Assembly: GCA_037974665.1 (NCBI GenBank)
Contig: CM075775.1
Coordinates: 68,046,622-68,110,621 of the forward strand
Source: Ehretia macrophylla
Lineage: Eukaryota; Streptophyta; Magnoliopsida; Boraginales; Ehretiaceae
Length of the DNA stretch: 64,000 nucleotides
Direction: 5' to 3'
Position 1 is the first letter of the stretch. The number at the start of each line of letters is the position of its first letter. Under the pieces are notes generated by a model. The model was not told the DNA's origin, made no database searches, and saw only the letters and a program-made list of their open reading frames with translations. The translations under genes were made by a program, and so were the position numbers. Below, piece after piece: positions 11,217 to 23,843 of the stretch.

Positions 11217-11773
11217 CGTCATGATGAGGCACAATTCCTATAAGTGTTAACGGTTAACAGTGCCATCCTAGAGAGATGGCCTATTCAAAAGGCCCAATGG
11301 ACTTAACGACAACCCATCCTCTTCAACAATGCAGCATCCTCGCAAGACGTGATATCGACACGGTGTAGGGGCCTCTGATGTACCGTGATTCAGGTTGTCG
11401 TCCTTTTCACAGCTCATGACGTACGATCCGGGACGAAAAAATAGGGCAAAAGAACAAAAGTTGCCAGAAACTGATGAAAACGTTTGATTTTGGTCTCCAA
11501 AAAGGGGCACAGCGAGCAAGCTGGTTGCCCCAGTCGTAGAGCTCTCATAGAGCTTTGCAACGGTATGTTGTGCGCTACGTAACTCTTTGCAGATCAAAAG
11601 TTATGGGCACTGGAGCGATGGAGACCTGGTCACAAACCCTACGCCCTCGTTTTATGGTCTTAGCCTCTACGTGAAGCGAAGTTGTCTTGCCCAATGTTCA
11701 GTGGGATTCAGTAATAGAGATTTGGTGGGTAACGTATCTTGGCAACCCTAACCAGGGCAAAAAAAATTGAAAA

Positions 11774-11892
11774 GGGGTGCAACACGAGGACTTCCCAGGG
11801 GATCACCCATCCTAGTACTACTCTCGCCCAAGCAAGCTTAACTTCGGAGTTCTGATGGGATCTGGTACATTAGTGCTGGTATGATCGCACCC
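11774..11892 (-). rRNA. 5S rRNA gene copy L2
   Basis: Full 119 nt. Variants: C91T (C box), G58T (A box), G30A, C26T. First intact gene right of the Tekay element; its own upstream flank is normal (ATATAGG-type element on the minus strand). Confidence 0.95.
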
Positions 11893-12449
11893 GTCATGTT
11901 GAGGGCACAATTCCTATATGTGTTAACGGTTCATAGTGTAGGCCTAGAGAGATGGCCCATTCAAAAGGCCCAATGGGCTTAACGACAACACATCCGCTTC
12001 AACAACACAGCATCCTCGCAAGACGTGATATCGACACGTTGTAGGGCCCTCTGATGTACCGCGAGTCAGGTTGTCGTCCTTTTAACAACTCATGACGTGC
12101 GATACGGGATGAAAAAACTGGGCAAAAGAAGAAAACTGTCTTGAAACTAAAGAAAACGTTCAATTTTGGGCTACAAAAATGGGCACAGCGAGCAAGCTGG
12201 CTGCCCCCGTCGTAGAGCTCTCAGAGAGCTTTGAAACGGTATGATGTGCGCCGCGTAACTCCTTACGGATCAAAAGGTATGGGCACCGGAGCGATGGAGT
12301 CCTGGTCACAAACCCTCCGCCCTTGTTTTGGGGGCCCGACCTCTATGTAAAGCGAAGTTGTCTTGCCCAATGTTCCATGGGATTCGGTAATAGAGATTTG
12401 GGGGATAAAGTATCTTGGCAACCCTAACCAAAGCAAAAAAATTGAAAAG

Positions 12450-12560
12450 GGGGTGCAACACGAGGACTTCCCAGGGGGTTACCCATCCTAGTACTACTCT
12501 CGCCCAAGCACGCTTAACTTCAATGGGATCCATTGCATTAGTGCTGGTATGATCGCACCC
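12450..12560 (-). pseudogene. 5S rRNA gene copy L3 with an 8-nt internal deletion
   Basis: Only 111 nt: about eight bases are missing between positions 39 and 47, just before the A box, so the helix III/loop region of the rRNA is broken and A-box spacing from the start is altered. Also G89A, C29T, C28A. Very probably not a functional 5S template. Confidence 0.9.
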
Positions 12561-13118
12561 GTCATGTTCAGGGCACAATTCCTATATGTGTTAACGGTTC
12601 ACAGTGCTAGCATAGAGAGATGGCCCATTCAAATGGCCCAATGGGCTTAACGACAACCCATCCGCTTCAACTATGCAGCATCCTCGCAAGACGTGATATC
12701 GACACGTTGTAGGGCCCACTGATGTACCGCGAGTCAGGTTGTTGTCCTTTTAACTGCTCACGACGTACGATCCGGGACCCAAAAACAAGGTAAAAGAAGA
12801 AAAATGACCTGAAACTGATGAAAACGTTCGATTTTGGGCACCAAAAATGGGCACAGCGAGCAAGCTGGCTGCCCCCATCGTAGAGCTTTGAGAGAGCTTT
12901 GCAACGGTATGCTGTGCGCCGCGTAACTCTTTACGGATCAAAAGTTATGGGCACCGAAGCGATGGAGACCTGGTCACAAACCCTACGCCCTCGGTTTGCG
13001 GGCCCTGCCTCTACGTGAAGCGAAGTTGTCTTGCCCAATGTTCCGTGGGATTCGGTAATAGAGATTTGGGGGATAAAGTATCTTGGCAACCCTAACCAAA
13101 GCAAAAAAAATTGAAAAG

Positions 13119-13237
13119 GGGGTGCAACACGAGGACTTCCCAGGGGGTTACCTATCCTAGTACTACTCTCGCCCAAGCACGCTTAACTTCGGAGTTCTGA
13201 TGGGATCCGTTGCATTAGTGCTGGTATGATCGCACCC
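13119..13237 (-). rRNA. 5S rRNA gene copy L4
   Basis: Full length. Variants: G89A and G85A (C box), C28A. C28A is shared with L12 and L13, one of the marks of the 6-kb duplication. Confidence 0.95.
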
Positions 13238-13792
13238 GTCATGTTGAGGGTACAATTCCTATATTTGCTAACGGTTCACAGTGCCAGCCTAGAGAGATGG
13301 CTCATTCAAAAGGCCCAATGGGCTTAACGAAAACCCATCCGCTTCAACAACGTAGCATCCTCGCAAGACGTGATATCGACACGTTGTAGGGACCTCTCAT
13401 ATACCGCGAGTCAAGTTGTCGTCCTTTTAACTACTCATGACGTACGATGCGCGACGGAAAAACAGGGTAAAAAAAAAATGTCCTGAAACTGATGAAAACG
13501 TTCGATTTTGGGCACCAAAAATGTGCACAACGAGCAAGCTGGCTACCCCCATCGTAGAGCTCATATAGAGCTTTGCAACGGTATGCTGTGCGCCTCGTAA
13601 CTTCTTACGGATCAAAAGTTATGGGCCCTGGAGTGACGGAGACCTTGTCACAAACCCTACGCCCTCGGTTTGCGGGCCTAGCCTCTACGTGAAGCGAAGT
13701 TGTCTTGCCCAATGTTCCGTGGGATTTGGTAATAGAGATTTGGTGGATAAAGTATCTTGGCAACCCTAACCAGGGGCAAAAAAATTGAAAAG

Positions 13793-13911
13793 GGGGTGCA
13801 ACACGAGGATTTCCCAGGGGGTCACCCATCCTAGTTCTACTCTCGTCGAAACACGCTTAACTTCGGAGTTCTGATGGGATCTGGTGCATTAGTGCAGGTA
13901 TGATCGCACCT
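13793..13911 (-). rRNA. 5S rRNA gene copy L5
   Basis: Full length but strongly changed: G102A, T76A, G66A, G64C, C61T (two in the A box), G30A, A16T, G1A. The counterpart of L14 in the 6-kb duplication; both have the unusual GGGGCA before the terminator T run. Confidence 0.93.
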
Positions 13912-14469
13912 GACATGTTGAGGGCACAATTCCTATATGTGTTAACGGTTCACAGTCCCAACCTAGAGAGATGGCCCATTCAAAAGGCCCAATGGGCTTA
14001 ACGAGAACCCATCCACTTCAACAACGCAGCATCCTCGCAAGACGTGATATTGACACGTTGTAGGGCCCTCTCATGTACCGCGAGTCAGGTTGTTGTCCTT
14101 TCAACAGCTCACGACGTGCGATCCGGAATAGAAAAATAGTGCAAAAGAAGAAAAGTGGCTTGAAACTGATGAAAATGTTTGATTTTGGGCTACAAAAATA
14201 GGCATCGCGAGCAAAGTGGTTGCCCCCGTCGTAGAGCTCTCAGAGGGCTTGGCAACGGTATGCTATGCATCGCGAAACTCCTTACGAATCAAAAGTTATG
14301 GGCACCGGAGCGACGGAGACCTGGTCACAAACCCTACGCCCTAGGTTTGCGGGCCCGGCCTCTACGTGAAGCGAAGTTGTCTTGCCCAATATTCCGTGGG
14401 ATTCGGTAATAGAGATTTGGTGGATAAAGTATCTTGGCAACCCTAACCAGGGCAAAAAAAATTAAAAAT

Positions 14470-14588
14470 GGGGTGCAACACGAGGACTTCCTAGGGGGTC
14501 ACCCATCCTAGTACTATTCTCGCCCAAGCACGCTTAACTTCGGAGTTCTGATGGGATCCGATGCATTATTGCTGGCATGATCACACCC
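14470..14588 (-). rRNA. 5S rRNA gene copy L6
   Basis: Variants: G97A (C box end), G72A (intermediate element), C28T, C20A, A13G, C6T. Shares G72A and C6T with L15, its duplicate 5989 bp to the right. Confidence 0.94.
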
Positions 14589-15144
14589 GTCATGTTGATG
14601 GCTCAATTCCTATATGTGTTAACGGTTCACAGTGCCAGCCTGGAGAGATGGCCAATCCAAAAGGCCCAATGGACTTAACGACAACCCATCCTCTTCAACA
14701 ACGCAGCATCTTCGCAAGACGTGATATCGACACGTTGTAGGGCCCTCTGATGTACCGCGAGTCACGTTGTCTTCCTTTTAACTGCTCACGATGTATGATC
14801 TGGGATGGAAAAATAGAGCAAAAGAAGAAAAGTGGCCAGAAACTGATGAAAATGTTCAATTTTGGGCTCCAAAAACGGTACAGCGAGCAAGCTGGTTGCC
14901 ACGTCGTAGAACTCTTAGAGTACTTTGCAACGGTATGCTGTACGCTGCGTAACTCCTTACGGATCAAAAGTTATGGGCACCGGAGCGACCGAGACCTGGT
15001 CACAAACCCTACGCCCTCGGTTTGCGGGTCCGGCCTCTACGTGAAACAAAGTTGTCTTGCCCAATGTTCCGTGGGATTCTGTAATAGAGATTTGGTGGAT
15101 GAAGTATCTTGACAACCCTAAACAGAGGAAAAAATATTGAAAAG

Positions 15145-15263
15145 GGGGTGCAACACGAGAACTTCCCAGGGGGTCACCCATCCTAGTACTACTCTCGCCC
15201 AAGCACGTTTAACTTCGGAGTTCTAATGGGATCCGGTGCATTAGTGCTGGTATGATCTCACCC
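15145..15263 (-). rRNA. 5S rRNA gene copy L7
   Basis: Variants: C104T, G56A (A box), C39T, C6A. Its promoter-side spacer (15264-15748) has lost about 72 bp, but the TATA-like and GC elements next to the gene are retained. Confidence 0.95.
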
Positions 15264-15748
15264 GTCATGTTGAGGGCACAATTCCTATATGTGTTAACGG
15301 TTCACAGTCCCAGCCTAAAGAGATGGCCCATTCAAAAGGCCCAATGGACTTAACGACAACCCATCTGCTTCAACAACGTAGCATCCTCGCAAGACGTACG
15401 ATTCGTGATGGAAAAACAGAGCTAAAGAAGAAAGGTGGACTGAAACTAATGAAAATGTTCGATTTTGGTCTCCAAAAACTGCCACAATGAGCAAGCTGGC
15501 AGCCCACGTCGTAGAGCTCTCAAAGAGCTTTGCAACGGTATGCTGTGCGCCGCGTTACTCCTTACGGATCAAAAGATATGGGCACCGGAGCGACGGAACC
15601 TGGTCACAAACCAAACGCCCTCGGTTTGCGGGCCTGGCCTCTATGTAAAGCGAAGTTGTCTTGCCCAATGTTCCGTAGGACTCGGTAATCGAGATTTGGT
15701 GGATAAAGTATCTTGGCAACCCCAATCAGGGCAAAAAAAATTGAAACG

Positions 15749-15867
15749 GGGGTGCAACACGAGGACTTCATAGGGGGTCACCCATCCTAGTACTACTCTC
15801 GACCAAGAACGCTTAACTTCGGAGTTCTGATGGGATCCGGTGCATTAGTGCTGGTATGATCGCACCC
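15749..15867 (-). rRNA. 5S rRNA gene copy L8
   Basis: Variants: G98T, G97A (C box), G66T, G60T (A box). The first 59 positions match the majority sequence. Shares G98T/G97A with L13 and L20. Confidence 0.95.
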
Positions 15868-16425
15868 GTCATGTTGAGTGCACAATTCCTATATGTGTTA
15901 ACGGTTCACAGTCACAGCCTAGAGCGATGGCCCATTCAAAAGGCCAAATGGGCTTAACGACAACCCATCCGCTTCAACAACGGAGCATCCTCGCAAGACG
16001 TGATATAGACACGTTGTAGGGCCCTCTGATGTACCGCGAGTCAGGTTGTCGTACTTTTAACAGCTCACGACGTACGATCTGGGATCGAAAAATAGGGCAA
16101 AACAAGAAAAGTGGCCTGAAACTGATGAAAATGTTCAATTTTGGGCTCCAAAAATGGGTAAAGCGAGCAAGCTTGCTGCCCCCGTCGTAGAGCTCTCAGA
16201 GAGCTTTCAAACGGTATGCTGTGCGCCGCGTAACTCCTTACAGATCAAAAGTTATGGGCACCGGAGCAACGGAGACCTGGTCATAAACCCTACGCCCTCG
16301 ATTTGCGGGCCCAGCCTCTACGTGAAGCGAAGTGGTCTTGCCCAATGTTCCGTTGGATTCAGTAATAGAGATTTGGTGGATAAAGTATCTTGGAAACCCT
16401 AACTACGGCAAAAAAAATTGAAAAG

Positions 16426-16544
16426 GGGGTACAACACGAGGACTTCCCAAGGGGTCACCCATCCTAGTACTACTCTCACCCAAGCACGCTTAACTTCGGA
16501 GTTATGATGGGATCTGGTGCATTAGTGCTGGTATGATCGCACCC
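16426..16544 (-). rRNA. 5S rRNA gene copy L9
   Basis: Variants: C114T, C95T (C box), C67T (intermediate element), G41T, G30A. Confidence 0.95.
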
Positions 16545-17078
16545 GTCCTGTTGAGGGCACAATTGCTATATGTGTTAACGGTTCACAGTCCCAGCCTAGA
16601 GAGATGGCTCATTCAAAAGGCCCAAAGGGCTTAACGACAACCCATCCGCTTCAACAATGAAGCATCCTCGCAAGACGTGATATCGACACATTGTAGGGCC
16701 CTCTAATGTCCCGCGAGTCAGGTTGTCATCCTTTTAACAACTCACGACGTACGATCCAGGACGGAAAAATAGAGCAAAAGAACAATAGTGGCCTCAAACT
16801 AATGAAAACGTTCGATTTTGGGCTCCAAAAACTGGCGCAATGAGCAAGCTGGCTGCCCCCGTCGTAGAGCTCTCAAAGAGCTTTGCAACGGTATGCTGTG
16901 CTCAGCGTAACTTCTTACGGATCAAAAGTTATGGGCACCGGAGCGACGGAGACGTGGTCACAAACCCAATGCCCTCGGTTTGCGGGCCCGCCTTCTATGT
17001 GAAGCGAAGTTGTCTTGTCAGAGATTTGGTGGATAAAGTATCTTGGAAACCCTAACCAGGGCAAAAAAAATTGAAAAG

Positions 17079-17197
17079 GGGGTGCAACACGAGGACTTCC
17101 CAGGGGGTCACCCATCCTAGTACTACTCTCGCCCAAGCACGCTTAACTTCGGAGTTCTGATGGGATCCGGTGTATTAGTACTGGTATGATCACACCC
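17079..17197 (-). rRNA. 5S rRNA gene copy L10
   Basis: Only G25A, C18T and C6T; the entire internal control region (positions 50-97) equals the majority sequence. One of the better candidates for a functional gene in the minus-strand block. The spacer on its terminator side carries a net 24-bp loss near 17017. Confidence 0.96.
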
Positions 17198-17754
17198 GTC
17201 ATGTTGAGGGCACAATTTCTATATGTGTTAACGGTTCACAGAGCCAGCCTAGAGAGATGGCCCATTCAAAAGGCCCAATGGGCTTAACGACAACCCATCC
17301 GCTTCAACAACGCAGCATCCTCGCAAGATGTGATATCGACACGTTGTAGGGCCCTCTGATGTACAGTGAGTCAGGTTGTCGTTGTTTTAACAACTCACGA
17401 CGTACGATCTGGGACGAAAAAATTGGGCAAAAAAGAAAAGTGGCTTGAAACTGATGAAAACGTTCAATTTTGGGCTACAAAAACGGGCATAGCGAGGAAA
17501 CTTGCTGCCCTTGTCGTAGAGCTCTCAGAGAGCTTTGCAACTGTATGCTGTTCACCACGTAACTCCTGACGGATCAAACGTTATGGGCACCGGAGCGACG
17601 GAGACCTGGTCATAAAACCTACGCTCTCGGTTTGCGGGCCCGGCCTCTACGTGAAGCGAAATTGTCTTACCCAATGTTCCGCGGGATTCAGTAATAGAGA
17701 TTTGGTGGATCAAGTATCTTGGCAAACCTAACTAGGGCAAAAAAAATTGAAAAG

Positions 17755-17873
17755 AGGGTGCAACATGAGGACATCCCATGGGGTCACCCATCCTAGTACT
17801 ACTCTCGCCCAAGCACTCTTAACTTCGGAGTTCTGATGGGATCCAGTGCATTAGTGCTGGTATGATCGCACCC
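17755..17873 (-). rRNA. 5S rRNA gene copy L11
   Basis: Variants: C119T, G108A, A101T, C95A (C box), C57A (A box), C29T. Confidence 0.95.
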
Positions 17874-18427
17874 GTCATGTTGAGGGCACAATTCTTATAT
17901 GTGTTAACGGTTCACAGTCCCAGCTTAGAGAGATGGCCTATTCAAAAGGCCCAATGGGCTTAACGACGACCCATCCGCTTCAACAACGCAACATCCTCGC
18001 AAGATGTGATATCGACACATTGTAGGGCCCTCTGATATCCCGCGAGTCAGGTTGTCATCCTTTTAACAGCTCACGACGTACGATCTGGGACAAAAAAATG
18101 AGCAAAAGAATAAAAATGGCATGAAACTGATGAAAACGCATGATTTTGGGCTCCAAAAAGAGCATAGCGAGCAAGCTGCTTGCCCCTGTCGTAGAGCTCT
18201 CAGAGAGCTTTGCAACGGTATGCTGTGCGTTGCGGAACTCCTTACGGATCAAAAGTTATGGGGACCGGAGCGACGAAGACCTGGTCACAAACCCTACGCC
18301 CTCGATTGCAGGCCCGGCCTCTACGTGAAGTGAAGTTGTCTTGCCCAATGTTCCGTGGGATTCGGTAATAGAGATTTGGTGGATAAAGTATCTTGGCAAC
18401 CCTAACGGGGCAAAAAAAATTGAAAAG

Positions 18428-18546
18428 GAGGTGCAACACGAGGACTTCCCAGTGGGTTACCCATCCTAGTACTACTCTCGCCCAAGCACGCTTAACTTCA
18501 GAGTTCTGATGGGATCCGTTGCATTAGTGCTGGTATGATTGCACCT
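18428..18546 (-). rRNA. 5S rRNA gene copy L12
   Basis: Variants: C118T, C94A and G89A (C box), C47T, C28A, G7A, G1A. Counterpart of L3 in the 6-kb duplication (shared G89A and C28A) but without L3's deletion, so that deletion arose after the duplication. Confidence 0.95.
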
Positions 18547-19104
18547 GTCCTGTTGAGGACACAATTCCTATATGTGTTAACTGTTCACAGTCCCAGCCTA
18601 GAGAGATGGCCCATTCAAAAGGTCCAATGGACTTAACAACAACCCATCCGCTTCAACAACACAGCATCCTCACAGGACGTGATATCGACACATTGTAGGG
18701 CCCTCTAATGTCCCGCGAGTCAGGTTGTCGTCCTTTTAACAGCTCACGACGTACGATCCGGGACGAAAAAACAAAGCAAAAGAAGAAAAGTGGACTGAAA
18801 CTGATGAAAACGTTCGATTTTGGGCTCCAAAGATGGGCATAGCGAGCAACCTGGCTGCCCATGTCGTAGAGCTCTCAGAGAGCTTTGCAACGGTATGCTG
18901 TGCACCGCGTAACTCCTTATGGATCGAAAGTTATGGGCACCGGAGCGACGGAGACCTGGTCACAAACCCTACGCCCTCGGTTTGCGGGCCTGGCCTCTAC
19001 GTGAAGCGAAGTTGTCTTGCCCAATTTTCCGTGGGATTCTGTAATAGAGATTTGGTGGATAAAGTATCTTGGCAACCCTAACCTGGGCAAAAAAAATTGA
19101 AAAT

Positions 19105-19223
19105 GGGCTGCAACACGAGGACTTCATAGGGGGTCACCTATCCTAGTACTACTCTCGCCCAAGCACGCTTAACTTCGGAGTTCTGATGGGATCCGTTGCA
19201 TTAGTGCTGGTATGATCGCACCC
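19105..19223 (-). rRNA. 5S rRNA gene copy L13
   Basis: Variants: C116G, G98T, G97A, G85A (C box), C28A. Counterpart of L4 (shared G85A and C28A). Confidence 0.95.
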
Positions 19224-19781
19224 GTCATGTTGAGGGCATAATTCCTATTTGTGTTAACGGTTCACAGTGCCAGCCTAGAGAGATGGCCCATTCAAAAGGC
19301 CCAATGGGCTTAACGACAACCCATCCGCTTCAACAACGCAGCATCCTCGCAAGACGTGATATCGACACGTTGTAGGGCCCTCTGATGTCCTGCGAGTCAG
19401 ATTGTCGTCCTTTTAACTGCTCACGATGTACGATCCGGGACTGAAAAACTGGGCAAAAGAATAAAAATGTCTTGAACCTGATGAAAACGTTCGATTTTGG
19501 GCACCAAAAATGGGCACAGCGAGCAAGATGGCTGCCCCCGTCGTAGAGCTCTCAGAGAGCTTTGCAACGATATGCTGTGCACCGTGTAACTCCTTACAGA
19601 TCAAAAGTTATGGCCACCGGAGCGACGGAGACCTGGTCACAAACCCTACGCCCTCAGTTTACGGGCCCAGCCTCTACGTGAAGCGAAGTTGTCTTGTCCA
19701 ATGTTCCGTGGGATTGGGTAATAGAGATTTGGTGGATAAAGTATCTTGGCAACCCTAACCAGGGGCAGAAAAATTGAAAAG

Positions 19782-19900
19782 GGGGTGCAACATAAGGACT
19801 TCCCAAGGGGTCACCCATCCTAGTACTACTGTAGTCCAAGCACGCTTAACTTCGGAGCTCTGATGGGATCTGGTGCATTAGTGCTGGTATGATCGTCCCT
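19782..19900 (-). rRNA. 5S rRNA gene copy L14
   Basis: About ten variants, including G108A, C107T, C95T, G70C, G68T (intermediate element), G66A, A43G, G30A and an altered 5' end (AGGGACG in place of GGGTGCG). Likely a pseudogene; counterpart of L5. Confidence 0.92.
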
Positions 19901-20458
19901 GATATGTTGAGGGCATAATTCATATATGTGTTAACGGTTCACAGTCCCAACCTAGAGAGATGGCCCATTCAAAAGGCCCAATGGGCTTAACGACAACCCA
20001 TCCACTTCAACAATGCAGCATCCTCGCAAGACATGATATCGAAACGTTGTAGGGCACTCTGATGTACAGCGAATCAGGTTGTTGTCCTTTCAACAGCTCA
20101 CGACGTGCGATCCGGGACAGAAAAATAGTGCAAAAGAAGAAAAGTGGCTTGAAACTGATGAAAACGTTCAATTTTGGGCTACAATTATGGGCATAGCGAG
20201 CAAGGTGGCTACCCCGGTCGTAGAGCTCTCAGAGAGCTTTGCAACGGTATGCTGTGCGTTGCGTAACTCCTTACGAATCAAAAGTTATGGGCACCGGAGC
20301 GACGGAGACCTGGTCACAAACCCTACGCCCTAGGTTTGCGGGCCCAGCCTCTACGTGAAGTGAAGTTGTCTTGCCCAATGTTCCGTGGGATTCGGTAGTA
20401 GAGATTTGGTGGATAAAGTATCTTGGAAACCCTAACCAGGGCAAAAAAAATTGAAAAG

Positions 20459-20576
20459 GGGGTGCAACACGTGGACTTCCCAAGGGGTCACCCATCCTAG
20501 TACTATTCTCGCCCAACCACGCTTGACTTCGGAGTTCTGATGAGATCTGGTGCATTAGTGCTGGTATGACACACCC
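20459..20576 (-). rRNA. 5S rRNA gene copy L15
   Basis: 118 nt with one base lost near position 8. Variants: T106A, C95T, G72A, C61G and T53C (A box), C35T, G30A, C6T. Counterpart of L6. Confidence 0.93.
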
Positions 20577-21134
20577 GTCATGTTGAAGGCTCAATTCCTA
20601 TATGTGTTAACGGTTCATAGTGCCAGCCTGGAGAGATGGCCAATTCAAATGGCCCAATGGACTTAACGACAACCCATCCGCTTCAACAACGCAGCATCCT
20701 CGCAAGACGTGATATCGACACGTTGTAGGGCCCTCTGATGTCCCGTGAGTCAGGTTGTCGTCCTTTTAACAGCTCACGACTTACGATCCGGGATGGAAAA
20801 ATAGAGTAAAAGAAGAAAAGTGGACTGAAACTAATGAAAACGTTCAATTTTGGGCTCAAAAAAGGGGCACAACGAGCAAACAGGGTGCCCCCGTCGTAAA
20901 GCTCTCAGAGAGCTTCACAACGGTATGCTGTGCGCCACGTAACTCTTTACGAATCAAATGTTATGGACACCGGAGTGACGGAGACCTGGTCACAAACCCT
21001 ACGCTCTAAGTTTGCGGGCTCGGCCACTACGTGAAGCGAAGTTGTCTTGCCCAATGTTCCGTGGGATTTGGTAACAGAGATTTGGTGGATAAAGTATCTT
21101 GGCAACCCTAACTAGGGCAAAAAAAATTGAAAAG

Positions 21135-21253
21135 GGGGTGCTACATGAGGACTTCCAAGGGGGTCACCCATCCTTGTACTACTCTCGCCCAAGGACGCTT
21201 AACTTCGGAGTTCTAATGGGATCCGGTGCATTAGTGCTGGTATGATTGCATCC
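21135..21253 (-). rRNA. 5S rRNA gene copy L16
   Basis: Variants: T112A, G108A, G97T, T79A, G60C (A box), C39T, G7A, G3A. Shares C39T with L7, its counterpart. Confidence 0.94.
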
Positions 21254-21811
21254 GTCATGTTGAGGGCACAATTCCTATATGTGTTAACGTTTAACAGTCC
21301 CAGCCCAGAGAGATGGCCCATTCAAAAGGCCCAATGGGCATAACGACAACCCATCCGCTTCAACAAAGCAGCATCCTCGCAAGATGTGATATCGACAAGT
21401 TGTAGTGCCCTCTGATGTCCTGCGAGTCAAGTTGTCGTCCTTTTAACAACTCACGACGTACGATCCGGGACGGAAAAACAGAGCAAAAGAAGAAAAGTGG
21501 CCTAAAACTGATGAAAACGTTCGATTTTGGGCTCCAAAAAGGGGCACAGCGAGCAAGCTTGTTGCCCCTGTCGTAGAGCTCTCAGAGAGCTTTACAACGG
21601 TATGCTGTGCGCTGCGTAACTCCTTACAGATCAAAAGTTATGGGCACCGGAGCGACGAAGACCTGGTCGCAAACCCTACGCCCTCGGTTTGCGGGCCCGG
21701 CCTCTACGTGAAGCGAAGTTGTCTTGCCCAATGTTCCGTGGGATTCGGTAATGGATATTTGGTGGATAAAGTATCTTGGCAACCCCAACCAGGGCAAAAA
21801 AATTTGAAAAT

Positions 21812-21930
21812 GGGGTGCAACACGAGGACTTCCCAGGGGGTCACCCATCCTAGTACTACTCTCGCCTAAGCATGCTTAACTTCGGAGTTCTGAGGGGATC
21901 CGGTGCATTAGTGCTGGTATGATCGCACCC
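21812..21930 (-). rRNA. 5S rRNA gene copy L17
   Basis: Only three variants: G64A and G58A (A box) and A37C. The C box and both ends match the majority. Confidence 0.96.
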
Positions 21931-22488
21931 GTCATGTTGAGGGCATAATTCCTATATGTGTTAACAGTTCACAGTTCCAACCTAGAGAGATGGCCCATTC
22001 AAAAGGCCCAATGGGGCTTAACGACAACCCATCCACTTCAACAACGCAGCATCCTCGCTAGACGTCATATCGACACGTTGTAAGGCCCTCTGATATCCCG
22101 TGAGTCAGGTTGTCGTCCTTTTAACAGCTCACGACGTACGATTCGTGATGAAAAAATAGAGCTAAAGAAGAAAGGTGGACTGAAACTGATGAACATGTCA
22201 ATTTTGGGCTCCAAAAATGGCCACATCGAGCAAGCTGGCTTCCCACGTCGTAGAGCTCTCAAAGAGCTTTACAACGGTATGCTGTGCGCCGCGTTACTCC
22301 TTACGGATCAAAAGTTATGGGCACCGGAGCGACGGACACTTGGTCACAAACCCTACGCCCTCAGTTTGCGGGCCCGGTCTCTACGTAAAGCGGAGTTGTC
22401 TTGCCCAATGTTCTGTGGGATTCGGTAATCGAGATTTGGTGGATAAAGTATCTTGGCAACCCCAACCAGGACAAAAAAAATTGAAAAT

Positions 22489-22608
22489 GGGGTGCAACAC
22501 AAGGACTTCCCAAGGGGGTCACCCATCCTAGTCCTACTATCACCCAAGCACGCTTAACTTCGTAGTTCTGATGGGATCCGGTGCATTAGTGCTGGTATGA
22601 TCGCACCC
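22489..22608 (-). rRNA. 5S rRNA gene copy L18
   Basis: 120 nt: one extra C in the C-box C run (positions 91-95). Variants: C107T, T76G, G70T, C67T (intermediate element), C46A. Confidence 0.94.
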
Positions 22609-23166
22609 ATCATGTTGAGGGAACAATTCCTATATGTGTTAACGGTTCATAGTCCCAGCCTAGAGAGATGGCCCATTCAAAAGGCCCAATGGGCTTAACG
22701 ACAACCCATCCGCTTCAACAACGCAGCATCCTCCCAAGACGTGATATCGACAAGTTGTAGTTCCCTCTGATGTCCTGCGAGTCAGGTTGTCGTCCTTTTA
22801 ACAGATCACGACGTGCGATCCGGGACGGAAAAACCGAGCGAAAGAAGAAAAGTGGCCTAAAACTGATGAAAATGTTCGATTTTGGGCTCCAAAAAGGGGC
22901 ACGACGAGCAAGCTTGTTTCCCTTGTCGTAGAGCTCTCAGAGAGCTTTACAACGGTATGCTGTGCGCTGCGTAACTCCTTACGGATCAAAAGTTATGGCC
23001 ACCGAAGCGACGGAGACCTGGTCGCAAACCCTACGCCCTCGGTTTGCCGGCCCGGCCTCTACCTGAAGCGAAGTTGTCTTGCCCAATGTTCCGTGGGATT
23101 CGGTAATGGAGATTTGCTGGATAAAGTATCTTGGCAACCCGAACCAGGGCAAAAAAATTTGAAAAG

Positions 23167-23285
23167 GGGGTGCAACACGAGGACTTCCCAAGGGGTCACC
23201 CATCCTAGTACTACTCTCGCCTAAGCACGCTTAACTTTGGAGTTCTGATGGGATCCGGTGCATTAGTGCTGTTATGATCGCACCC
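23167..23285 (-). rRNA. 5S rRNA gene copy L19
   Basis: Variants: C95T, G64A (A box edge), G48A, C14A. Shares G64A with L17, the equivalent copy in the 1355-bp duplication. Confidence 0.95.
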
Positions 23286-23843
23286 GTCATGTCGAGGACA
23301 CAATTCCTATATGTGTTAACGGTTCACAGTCCCAGCCTAGAGGTATGGCCCGTTCAAAAGGCTCAATGGGCTTAACGACAACCCATCCGCTTCAACAACG
23401 CAGCATCCTCGCAAGACGTGATGTCGACACATTGTAGGGTCCTCTGATATCCCGCGAGTCAGGTTGTCTTCCTTTTAACAGCTCACGATGTATGATTCGT
23501 GACGGAAAAATAGAGCTAAAGATGAAAGGTGGACTGAAACTGATGAAAACGTTCAAATTTAGGCTCCAAAAACGGCCACAGCGAGCAAGCTGGCTGCCCA
23601 CGTCGTAGAGCTCTCAAAGAGCTTTGCAACGGTATGCTGTGCGCCGCGTTACTCCTTACGGATCAAAAGTTATGGGCACCGGAGCGACGGACACCTAGTC
23701 ACAAACCCTACGCCCTCGGTTTGCGGGCCCGGCCTCTACGTAAAGCGAAGTTGTCTTGCCCAATGTTTCGTGGGATTCGGTAATCGAGATTTGGTGGATA
23801 AAGTATCTTGGGAACCCCAACCAGGGCAAAAAAAATTGAAAAA

